From contig JALWRZ010000003.1 of assembly GCA_026993785.1 (NCBI GenBank), forward strand, positions 62,001 through 126,000: a stretch of 64,000 nucleotides of DNA. The letters are read 5' to 3'. Each line of letters starts with the position of its first letter. Position 1 is the first letter of the stretch. The stretch comes from DHVE2 group archaeon (GTDB taxonomy: Archaea > Thermoplasmatota > Thermoplasmata > Thermoplasmatales > Aciduliprofundaceae). The translations under genes and the position numbers were made by a program. Below are positions 23,999-33,300 of this stretch, one piece after another. The notes under the pieces are model-generated. The model was not told the DNA's origin. It saw only the letters and a program-made list of their open reading frames with translations, and ran no database searches.

Positions 23999-25114
23999 TT
24001 ATTTTACCATCCTGGGCTTAGATATCTCCGCTTTGACCTTTCTTCCTCTTATCTCCACCAAGACCTCCGTGCCCACCTTGATATATGGTCTTTTCACATA
24101 CCCTAAGCCTATTCCTACCTTCAGAACTGGAGACATGGTCCCGCTTGTAATATGCCCTATCTTCTCCCCATCCTTGTAAATCAAGAAGCCATGGCGTGGT
24201 ATTCCCCTCTCTTTAAGAATAATTCCCCTGAAGAGTTCGTATTTCTTCTCTTCTTTTATTTTTAGCAAAACATCCTTGCTCAGAAACTCATGGTCCCAGT
24301 CTATGACCCAAGAGATTCCCGCTTCTAGCGGGGTTCTGGGTTCCTCGTGGGGATGAAAATCCTGCCCACTCAGGAGAAAACCCTTTTCCAGACGAAGCGT
24401 ATCCCTTGCTCCCAATCCGCAGGGTTCTATTCCATACTTCTCTCCCACTTCCAAGACCTTCTTCCATAGCTCTACAATATTCTCATTAGGTACGACGAAT
24501 TCAAAACCATCTTCACCGGTGTAACCTGTCCTGGATAGATACGCCTTATCGCCAGAGAGAATATTCTCTTTAATTTTTATTCCCTTTAGGGTTACATTGG
24601 CTGCATGGAAGAAACCTAACTTACTGAGATCTTCCTCTACAATCTCCTGCAGAACTTTCTCTGCATTAGGTCCCTGAACTGCGATGGATGAAAACTCAGA
24701 AGAGATATTCTGCAGCGATAGATCGTATCCTCCAGAGAGAGAGAACATCCAGTGATAAATAAGATCCGTGGTGGCAGCGTTGGGCACCACCAAGTATCTA
24801 TCCTCCCCCAGCTTTGTTACTATTGTATCATCGATTAGTATTCCCCTGTGATTTATAAAGGCAGTATAGGTAGCCTTTCCCACCTCAATTTTGGAGAAAT
24901 CAGAGGGGAGAATATAGCTCAAATACTCTGTTGCATCCTTTCCTTCCACAAGAATATCTCCCATATGGGATACATCAAACACACCCACACTCTTCCTGAC
25001 AGCCATATGCTCCTCCACTATGCCCTTGTACCACAGCGGCATATGAAATCCTGCAAACTCTGTCATCTTTGCTCCCATCTCTATATGCACATCATGCAAC
25101 GCGGTAGTCTTCAC
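23999..25114 (-). CDS. gcvT: Glycine cleavage system T protein (aminomethyltransferase)
   Basis: This protein transfers the methylene group from the H-protein to tetrahydrofolate or its archaeal counterpart. The start of the fold (LHDVHIEMGAKMTEFAGFHM) and the motifs FDVSHMGDI, SRTGYTGEDGFEF and GLGARDTLRLEKG are all present. I use the GTG at 25114, four nt after GAGGTGAT. A GTG three codons earlier lies inside that ribosome site. The other glycine-cleavage genes are absent from the window. Length (371 residues) is normal. Confidence 0.95.
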   Translation of the reverse strand: MKTTALHDVHIEMGAKMTEFAGFHMPLWYKGIVEEHMAVRKSVGVFDVSHMGDILVEGKDATEYLSYILPSDFSKIEVGKATYTAFINHRGILIDDTIVTKLGEDRYLVVPNAATTDLIYHWMFSLSGGYDLSLQNISSEFSSIAVQGPNAEKVLQEIVEEDLSKLGFFHAANVTLKGIKIKENILSGDKAYLSRTGYTGEDGFEFVVPNENIVELWKKVLEVGEKYGIEPCGLGARDTLRLEKGFLLSGQDFHPHEEPRTPLEAGISWVIDWDHEFLSKDVLLKIKEEKKYELFRGIILKERGIPRHGFLIYKDGEKIGHITSGTMSPVLKVGIGLGYVKRPYIKVGTEVLVEIRGRKVKAEISKPRMVK

Positions 25115-25217
25115 ATTAATCACCTCTTTAAAAGGGATAGCATACTTATTAATACCTTTTTCTTAGTGAAAGATGAGACATTTCCACACGAAATTGGGGG
25201 GTCTCCCTATGGAGCAT

Positions 25218-25847
25218 TTATAGATATAGGGCCACGAGTCCAATGATAGAGAGTGCCATAAGCATCAGGTAAGCGTCTATTCTCCAAGATAGCACCTTTG
25301 TCCCATCCATAGGCGGTATAGGTAGAAGATTAAAAAATGAAAGGAAAAAATTCAACTGTGCAATATAGCGCAGAGAGAAAAATAAAAGGGAGGGTCTTAT
25401 TATAAAAGATAAGCCCAGAAGCGCAAATCCTATTGCTAGGTTGGAAACAGGGCCCGCCGAGGAAATCAAGCCGTTCTCTCTTCGAGAGGGCATTCCATAG
25501 ATATACACAGCTCCTGGAGCCGCAAAGATGAACCCTAAAAAGCTCAGGAAGAGGGCAAGAATAAGTCCCAGATCCCATCGTCTAAATGCTGCAGGATAGC
25601 CAAATCTAATGGCAACATACTTGTGTGACATCTCGTGGGAGAAAAAAGCTGTCAAAACCGCAACGAATGATATGAGAAGAAAGTAAAAGGTTTCAAATGC
25701 CCCTGGAATACGATAGGGAAGAGGCGAGATAAGAACAAAGAAGGCAAGGGTGAGAATTAATACGGCTATGCCTATGTCCCTCCCCTCGCCGGGATAGAAT
25801 TTGAATTTGGGCCTGATGAATCCGTAGCTCGTAGGACCGTAGCTCAT
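25218..25847 (-). CDS. Site-2-protease-like membrane metallopeptidase (M50 family)
   Basis: This 209-residue polytopic protein has the zinc motif HEMSH (HExxH) inside a helix after AVLTAFFS. The third ligand region is NLLPIPPMDGTKVL near the C-terminus. These are the two hallmarks of intramembrane site-2 proteases. About five to six helices are predicted. It lacks PDZ and CBS domains. Its target is unknown. Related archaeal proteins are often annotated simply as peptidase M50. Confidence 0.85.
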   Translation of the reverse strand: MSYGPTSYGFIRPKFKFYPGEGRDIGIAVLILTLAFFVLISPLPYRIPGAFETFYFLLISFVAVLTAFFSHEMSHKYVAIRFGYPAAFRRWDLGLILALFLSFLGFIFAAPGAVYIYGMPSRRENGLISSAGPVSNLAIGFALLGLSFIIRPSLLFFSLRYIAQLNFFLSFFNLLPIPPMDGTKVLSWRIDAYLMLMALSIIGLVALYL

Positions 25848-25884
25848 ACGCTCCCCTTAGCTACCGATGTTTATAATTTTTTCC

Positions 25885-28800
25885 TCAGAGAAAATTCTCT
25901 TCTTCTTCCTCCTCCTCGCCTGTTGCCTCTTTAGACGTAGGTTCCTCCTTTTCCTCACCTTCCCTCTCCTCAGGCTCCTCTTCCTCCATCACAGGCTCTT
26001 CCATTTCTTCTTCCTCGCTCAGCTTCATAAGATATTTTTGAATAGTCTTGGCTTTTCCCAACCCTATATTTAGATTCATCATTAGGTTTAGCAGAGAGTA
26101 ATCCTTCAAATCCAGGGCTAGCGCCCTTTTCAGAAGTCTCTCTATCTCTGGGGTTGGCTCAGACACGCTTTTTTCTTTCATTACCTCTTCAATATACTTA
26201 AGCAGAAGCTTCGCGGAGCCCACGTCCAGCTCTGTGTTGGCAACTATTTCCGAGAGCTTAACTCCTTCTATTTTATTTATCGCCTTTGCCAGCTTTAGCG
26301 TAGCCTTCTCGAACTTTTCCTTATCTTTCTCACTAAGCTCTCTGAGATTAAGAGGGGCCTCCCTTCTGATGTATGAGAACACCTTATCCAGATATCCCAG
26401 GGGCACATCCAGTTTTTGGAACGCCACTTTTTTCGTCACCTTTTTTCCGCTACGGTACTCATGGACCAAAATACTCCGAGCATACTTTTCAATCTCTTTC
26501 TCCTCCAGAATTCTCTGGCAATCGTTCTTTCCCTCCAGGGCAGGGGTGAACTCGGGATCGAGCTCCAGCGCTCTATTGAAAGCTTCCATAGCCTCCTTGT
26601 ATTTTTTCATCTTCATCAGAATCAGACCCTTTGAGTTCCAGAAATACTTATCCTTAGGGTCTTTAGATATGCCCTTCTCTATCCAGGAAAGAGCATCTTC
26701 AAGTTTACCCATTTTCTCGTAAACAAAAGCCAGAGACCTGCAGATTTCCTTGTCCTCCGGGTTGAGAAGATAGGCTCTCTCATAGGCCTCCGCCGCTTTT
26801 TCGTAGTTCTCCAGGGACATATGGCAGGTTGCGAGGCCAATCCAAGCCTCTAAATTGCGCTTATCCTTCTCTATCACCTTCTCGTAAAGCTTGGAAGCTT
26901 CTTCGTATCTCTTCTCCTCCTTAAGTGATTTGGCCATAAGCAGAAGCGCCTCCACGTTTTCATTTTTGGCCAGTGGTTTAAGCAGCGAGATGACATCTTC
27001 ATAGTTTTTCAACCCAAATAGGATATTGGCAAGATGCATCCTTGTTTCTGGAGAATCCCGAAGCTGGAACGCACTCTTTGCATACTTTAGTGCGGAGGTA
27101 AGAGAACCCTTCTGAATGTAGAGCTCAGAACCTAGAAGGTAGTATTCCGCCTTCTTACTGAGTTTAAGAGCGCTCTTTACATGCTTAAGAGAATCGCTAA
27201 GCTTACCCATTTTTTGATAGGAAAGCGCAAGCTTGTAATGTAAATTCTCCGAGGGAGCTATATTCAGGGCGTCTCTGTAATTCTCCACAGCGCCCTCATA
27301 TTTTTCTAAGGAGAAATATACATCGCCTAAGAGCTCCAGAGTTTCCCTATCCCTGTTAAGCTCCAAGGTACGCAGAAGATAATCTCTCGCCTCCTCGTAT
27401 TTCTTGAGCTTCATCAGCGCTTTGGCAAGGTCCAGCAGGTTCCTGAAATCTGAGGGCTCAATGGCCAGGATTCTCTTCGCAACTTCTATAACCTCCGCAT
27501 ATCTCTCATGCTTAAGAAGCACATTCTTAAGCTCATAAAGCAGCACCCGTTCATCTGGCAAAATCTCCAGGGCCTCCTTGTATACGGCTACGGCGCTATC
27601 AACTTTACCTGCCTGGAGATAGCTCTGAGCTAAATCTCTCCATGCACCCACATTCTTCTTATTTATTTTGAGAATTTCCTTGGATATATTGGAAACGCAG
27701 ATATTATCCTTCAAAGCTTTGCATATCTCCTTCTTCAACTCCAGATAATTCTCTCTCTTTTCGTATTTTAACGCGTTGTTTATATCTTTAAGAGCTGCCT
27801 CATACTCTTTACGCTGCACCCTTATCCATGCTCTTCTGTAAAGGGCCCTGTGATTGGAAGGCTCCTTATCTATGATCCTATCGAAGGTTGCCAGAGCCTC
27901 TTTAAGATTGCCCAAGGATATGAGGAGCTCTCCCTTCTCCATTAGCGCCTTTGTGAAGGAAGGATTAAGCTTAAGAGCCTCCTCGAAGCTCTTTAAAGCC
28001 TCCTCCTTGCGATTAAGCTTTTTCAAGCACAGTCCCCGCTCGTACCATATTCTCATATCCTCTGGCTCGAGTTGCAGAGCTTTATCAAAATACTCTACAG
28101 CCTTCTCATACCTCTCTAGCTTTTCTGCAGTCCAGCCAAGATTGTTCCAGTACTTTTTTACCTCCGGATTCATTTCTGCGGCCTTCTCGAAGGCCATTCT
28201 GGCTCTCTCAAAATCCCTGAGCTTGTAGTGGATCATGCCCATAAGGTTCCAGGCATCGGCATCCTCCTTTATTCTAAGTCCCTTCTCCATTATTTTTTTG
28301 GCCTCATCATATCTGCTTATGGTGTAATATGCTCTCGCCAGGTCCTTGTAGGATTCAAAATCCTCCTCCATGTTGAGAATCTCCGTGGCCGCAGTTATGA
28401 TCTCCTGGGGCTTATTTAATTGCTTGGCCAGCTCCTTTCTCTCTTTCCATATCTCTATGTTTTTGGGCTCTATCTGCGAGGCCCTTATAAGGAGACTCAA
28501 AGCGCTCTCCAGCTTACCCAGAGATTTGTAGGCATGGGCCTCGTCTATAATGGCCTCTATATTGTTTGGTTCAATCTTAAGTATATTTTCACAGATGGCG
28601 ATAACCCTCTCCCACTTCCCCTGTTTTTTCATTATCTCCTTCTCCAGGTTGAGGGTTGGTATATGATTAGGGGCGCTCTGGAGAATTCTAACAGTGATTT
28701 TCAAGGCATTTTCGTAATCTTTAACCTTGTAATATGCCCTTGCCAGTTCCAGGAGAATATCCATATCCTCCTGCCCGAGCTCCCATAGCTGCTTGGCAAC

Positions 28801-29802
28801 CCTTATCATTTCCTCGGGTCTATCCACCTTCTTTAGGATATCTCTCTTTAAAATGAGAGCCTCCTCATATTTCTCCTCCAAATCCAGGGCACGATTTATG
28901 GCCTCCAGAGCCTCTCCATAGCGACCTAGAGAGTAAAGCACCGATGCTTTGAGATACCAGCTCCTCTTATCATTAGGCTCGATTTTTATGGCCTCCTCAA
29001 AACACTTTAAAGCCTCCTCATATTCTCCCCGCTTCTTGTAAATAATCCCTAGATTTATCCAGGAGGGCTTATCATTGGGATCTATTTTAAGAGCCTCTTT
29101 GAATGATTTTATGGCCTCTTCAATGCGTTCCATTTTTGTGTAAGCGGCACCCAGATAAACCCAGGCCTTTTGATTATCCCTGTTTATCTCCACAACTTTT
29201 CTCATAGCCTTTGCACAACCGTCATAGCTCTTTATCTTGTAAAGCTGCACCCCCTTTTTGAAAAGAATATCCTCATCATTGGGCCTATACTCCAGATATT
29301 TGTCAAAATATCTCAACTCCTCCGGATACATGTTTATAAGCTTCCGGTAAATGTTAAGAGCCTCGTCAATATCTCCCATCAATTCATAAATCTCCGCTTT
29401 CATTTCCCAAGCGCCTTTATTCCGCCTGTCCAGATTTATGGCCTTCTCTACCGTTGCGAGGGCTTCCCCGTACTTCTTCTGGAGGGCTTGGAGAAACGCA
29501 TAATTGGTGTATGCATCTATATTCTCGTTATTAAGCTCCAGGGATAACGTCAGTGCTCTCTCAGCAACTTCAAAATCTCCTAGCTTCTGAAGTCCCTGGG
29601 CTGCTAACACAGATAAATAGGAAAACTCATCCCGATGATTTTTTATCAACTCCCTATTGGAAGATATAAGCTCTATTAAGTTTTGGAGAAGCTCCCTACC
29701 CTCCGGATCTTTTCTTTCCACTAATTTAGCACCCTTATCGTAAATCTTCCTAGATTTTTTGAGCAGCTTTAACTCTTTATCAAATAGAGAACTAAAGGGC
29801 AT
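25885..29802 (-). CDS. Giant tetratricopeptide-repeat protein, 1305 residues
   Basis: Almost the whole protein is built from TPR units of about 34 residues (recurrent pattern W-x2-LG-x2-Y-x8-A-x3-F-x2-A-x4-P), more than 25 in sequence. The final 60 residues are very acidic (EEEEMEEPVMEEEEPEEREG and on). A non-TPR segment near residues 1105-1245 (VTKKVAFQKLDVPLGYLDKV and on) interrupts before the tail. There is no signal peptide or membrane helix, so it is a cytoplasmic scaffold. Partners are unknown. It stands alone, with the hairpin-repeat region immediately upstream. Confidence 0.9.
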   Translation of the reverse strand: MPFSSLFDKELKLLKKSRKIYDKGAKLVERKDPEGRELLQNLIELISSNRELIKNHRDEFSYLSVLAAQGLQKLGDFEVAERALTLSLELNNENIDAYTNYAFLQALQKKYGEALATVEKAINLDRRNKGAWEMKAEIYELMGDIDEALNIYRKLINMYPEELRYFDKYLEYRPNDEDILFKKGVQLYKIKSYDGCAKAMRKVVEINRDNQKAWVYLGAAYTKMERIEEAIKSFKEALKIDPNDKPSWINLGIIYKKRGEYEEALKCFEEAIKIEPNDKRSWYLKASVLYSLGRYGEALEAINRALDLEEKYEEALILKRDILKKVDRPEEMIRVAKQLWELGQEDMDILLELARAYYKVKDYENALKITVRILQSAPNHIPTLNLEKEIMKKQGKWERVIAICENILKIEPNNIEAIIDEAHAYKSLGKLESALSLLIRASQIEPKNIEIWKERKELAKQLNKPQEIITAATEILNMEEDFESYKDLARAYYTISRYDEAKKIMEKGLRIKEDADAWNLMGMIHYKLRDFERARMAFEKAAEMNPEVKKYWNNLGWTAEKLERYEKAVEYFDKALQLEPEDMRIWYERGLCLKKLNRKEEALKSFEEALKLNPSFTKALMEKGELLISLGNLKEALATFDRIIDKEPSNHRALYRRAWIRVQRKEYEAALKDINNALKYEKRENYLELKKEICKALKDNICVSNISKEILKINKKNVGAWRDLAQSYLQAGKVDSAVAVYKEALEILPDERVLLYELKNVLLKHERYAEVIEVAKRILAIEPSDFRNLLDLAKALMKLKKYEEARDYLLRTLELNRDRETLELLGDVYFSLEKYEGAVENYRDALNIAPSENLHYKLALSYQKMGKLSDSLKHVKSALKLSKKAEYYLLGSELYIQKGSLTSALKYAKSAFQLRDSPETRMHLANILFGLKNYEDVISLLKPLAKNENVEALLLMAKSLKEEKRYEEASKLYEKVIEKDKRNLEAWIGLATCHMSLENYEKAAEAYERAYLLNPEDKEICRSLAFVYEKMGKLEDALSWIEKGISKDPKDKYFWNSKGLILMKMKKYKEAMEAFNRALELDPEFTPALEGKNDCQRILEEKEIEKYARSILVHEYRSGKKVTKKVAFQKLDVPLGYLDKVFSYIRREAPLNLRELSEKDKEKFEKATLKLAKAINKIEGVKLSEIVANTELDVGSAKLLLKYIEEVMKEKSVSEPTPEIERLLKRALALDLKDYSLLNLMMNLNIGLGKAKTIQKYLMKLSEEEEMEEPVMEEEEPEEREGEEKEEPTSKEATGEEEEEEENFL

Positions 29803-29849
29803 ATTTTCTCACCAAAACAGTATCCTTAAGGATATTATTAAAATTTTTC

Positions 29850-30288
29850 CCACTGGGAACCACCGGCGGGTTCCCATTCCCTCCTGCGACCAAACGATGC
29901 GATGAACCTCCGGCAGGTTCCCCACGAAGGGGCACCTACGGTTCCCCTCTCTACACCCCTCCCTTTTAAATTTTAACCTTCGGTGGGTTCCCATACGAGG
30001 GGACACCTACGCAACGCCCCGCTAAAGCGAGGCTTGCTCGCATTTTCTAATGCTCATTTCCCCCTCTACCCCCTTCCCTTTTTATGGGGGTTTAGAAAGG
30101 GGGCTCCGCCCCCTTCTTGGGGTATCTACGCATCGCCCTTTTCAGGGCTTGCTCGCAATTTTTTACAGAATTGCTCGTTCTCCCCTCTACCCCTCTCCCT
30201 TTTCATTATGGGGGTGTAAAGAGGGGGCGAAGCCCCCTCTGGGGGTTTAGAAAGGGGGCGTCAGCCCCCTTCGTGGGGGTAAAACTTA
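29850..30288 (-). repeat. Hairpin-repeat array, copy A
   Basis: The 528-bp gap between the TPR gene and the Lhr gene is filled by a dense array of palindromes. Examples are GAGGGGGCGAAGCCCCCTC, GGGGGCTCCGCCCCC and GGGAACC facing GGTTCCC. On the minus strand two long modules share the order GAGC-stem-GCGAGCAAGCC-stem-GC-GTTGCGTAG or GATGCGTAG. The same modules occur at 44.87-45.30 kb on the opposite strand. No protein-coding frame there is convincing. It is probably a dispersed intergenic repeat; transcription is unknown. Confidence 0.8.
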
Positions 30289-30330
30289 TATTTGAGTAGA
30301 GCCTCATGCATAAGTTCCGAGGTTTGAGTT

Positions 30331-33300
30331 ATGAAAAGGGTAAAGAGAGCATGGGGAATGGACGAGGTTCTATCACTCTTCGATCCGGTTATTGCAGAGT
30401 GGTTTTCCTCAAAATATTCGGGTTTAACTGAGCCCCAGGCGTATGCTATTCCTCTCATTCATCAGGGTAAAAATATTCTGGTTTCGTCCCCTACAGGAAG
30501 CGGAAAAACACTAACCGCGTTCATATCAATAATAAATGAGCTGTTCTTGCTGGCCAAGAGAGGTGAGTTGGAGGACAAAGTTTACTGCGTTTACATCTCG
30601 CCGCTCAAGGCCCTGGCCAACGATATACATCGCAACCTCGAGGTCCCATTGCAGGAAATTAAGGCTCTGGCCAAGAAGAAGGGAATAGAGATTCCCCAGA
30701 TAAGGGTAGCCGTTAGGTCTGGAGATACCAGCCAGCAGGCGCGCCAGAAGATGCTGCGCAAACCACCGCATATATTCATTACTACACCTGAATCCTTAGC
30801 TCTGGCGCTCACCGCACCCAAATTCAGGGAGAAGTTCCGGAATGTGAAATATGTGATAGTGGATGAGATCCACGAGCTTGCGGGCAATAAGAGGGGGGTA
30901 ATGCTCTCCCTGAACCTGGAAAGGCTCTGGTACCTGGCAGGAGAATTTCAGAGGATAGGGCTGAGCGCAACGCAGGCACCCATTGAGGAGATCGCAAAAT
31001 ATCTCGCAGGATACAGAGGGGAAGAGAATAGGGATATGTACATTGTGGAGGTGGAGGTCCGGAAGAAGCTGGATTTGAAGGTGATAACCCCTGTGGAAGA
31101 CCTTACCATGGTGCCCTACGAGGTGGCCAATGAGAAGATGTATGATATTCTGGTTGACATAATAAACAGGCATCGCACCACGCTCATATTCACCAACACC
31201 AGAAGCGGTACGGAGCATGTGGCCTACAAACTGAAGGAAAGGAGCGTGGAGAAGCTTGAAGCGCATCACGGTTCCTTAAGCAAGGAGACTCGGTTAAGGG
31301 TGGAGAGGGCCCTTAAAAATGGAGAGCTAAAATGCGTGATATCCTCAACCTCTTTGGAGCTGGGGATAGATATAGGCTACATCGACGTGGTGGTTCAAAT
31401 AGGCTCGCCCAAGAGCGTGGCCAAGGGATTGCAGAGAATTGGCAGGAGCGGACATGCCTATGGTTCGGTGTCCAAGGGGAGGTTCGTGGTCTTTGATAAC
31501 GATGATCTAATTGAATGTACCACGCTTATAAAGTGTGCCTATGAGGGAAAGATAGACAGGATAAGGATACCCAAAAACTCTCTGGATGTTCTAGCTCAGG
31601 TAATTGTGGGTATGAGCCTGGAGAAGAAATGGGATGCAAAGGAGGCCTACGAGCTCATAAGGCAGTCCTACTGCTATCATGAGCTCCCTTGGGAGAAGTT
31701 CTTAGAGGTGCTACGCTACCTGGGGGGCAAGGTGCTTGGAGATGCAGTCTATTCCAAAATATGGTTTGACGAAGATGATTTAGTTTTTGGTAGAAAGCGC
31801 AGCTCCAGGATGATTTACTTTATGAACATGGGCACTATTCCCGACGAAGCCGATTACATCGTGGTGGATAAGGAAGGAAAGAGGTTGGGGGATTTAAGTG
31901 AGAAATTTGTGGAGAGACTACGCAAGGGAGATGTGTTCGTTTTAGGTGCCAGGAGCTACGAGGTTCTCACGATAAAGACAGGCAAGGTGATAGTCAGGGA
32001 TGCAACGGGAAAGAGACCCACAGTGCCCTCGTGGGTAGGAGAGATGCTCCCCCGTTCATTCGATTTAAGCATCGAAGTAGGAAAATTCAGAAAATTTGTG
32101 GAGGAGAGCATAAGGGAGAGGGGAAAGGAGAAAACGATAGAGGTGCTTATGAAAGAGTACTACTTAGATTACAAGGGTGCCAAGAGCATAGTGTCTTACA
32201 TTTCCCAAGGGATGCATGCCGTGGTGCCCACCCATGATCGGGTTGTCATAGAGGGCTACGTGGATCCATCTGGGAAATACAATATCATCTTTCATTTTCC
32301 CTTTGGCAGGCGTGTTAATGACGCGTTATCCAGGGCCTATGCTTACAAGCTCACGGAACGCTATGGGGTTAACGTGGGCATAAGCATAAACGACGATGCT
32401 TTTATGCTAACTTCCAAGAAGAAGATCAAGCTTGAGGAAATAAGGGATCTGCTGAGCCATGAAGAGCTTGAGGATGTGCTCCGCCGTGCCATATTCAACA
32501 CCGAGCTTTTCAAGCAGCGTTTCAGACACTGTGCATCCCGCTCATTCATGGTTCTCCGCCGCTACAAGGGTCGCGATATTTCAGTGGCGAGACAGCAGCT
32601 CAGGAGCGACAAGATTCTTCGCCTTTTAAGCGAGATCCCCGGGTTCCCAGTGATGGAAGAAACATACAACGAGATTCTCAACATCGTTATGGATTTGCCC
32701 AACGCCAAAGAAGTGCTCAGAAGAATCGAGGAAGGGGAGATAGAGGTGAACATCCTTGCTTACACGGATACTCCTAGTGTTTTCGCCCACAATATTATAC
32801 TGGCAGGTATATCGGATATAGTTCTCATGGAAGATAGAAGCGCGCTTCTCAAAGAGTTGCATATGAAGCTTCTGGAGAAGGTAATCCCGAGGGAGGAGCT
32901 TGCCACCGTATTCGAGGAATCCCAGGTAGCTGCCTATTTCCAGAACAAGATAAAGATACGGAGCAAGGAGGATATCTTGAGATTTCTAAGCCTTGCTCCA
33001 GGTGCGGATATTCTGCACCGCAGAGGCATAAACATTTACGATTATTCAGAGCTTCCGGCAGAGAAGCTGCGGAGATACGTGGAGGAGCTTGTGAAGGAGG
33101 GAGAGATAGTATCGGTGTATACCACGAGGCTTCTCTGGACCACGCAATCCAATTTACCCGTGTTCTCCACATTATATGCTAAGAATTGCGATGATGTGAT
33201 AGATTTCCAGGGTGAGAAGAAAGCGGAGGAACTGGCTAAAGAGATGGGAATGAAACTCTCTGAAATAAGAGAAAAGCTAAGATGCATGGAACGTGCCTAT

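Noticed and set aside
29850-30290. Possible CRISPR array or short ORFs in the repeat region
   Set aside because: Repeats are palindromic modules of uneven spacing, not identical direct repeats with unique spacers; the open frames change between copies, and no cas genes are near.
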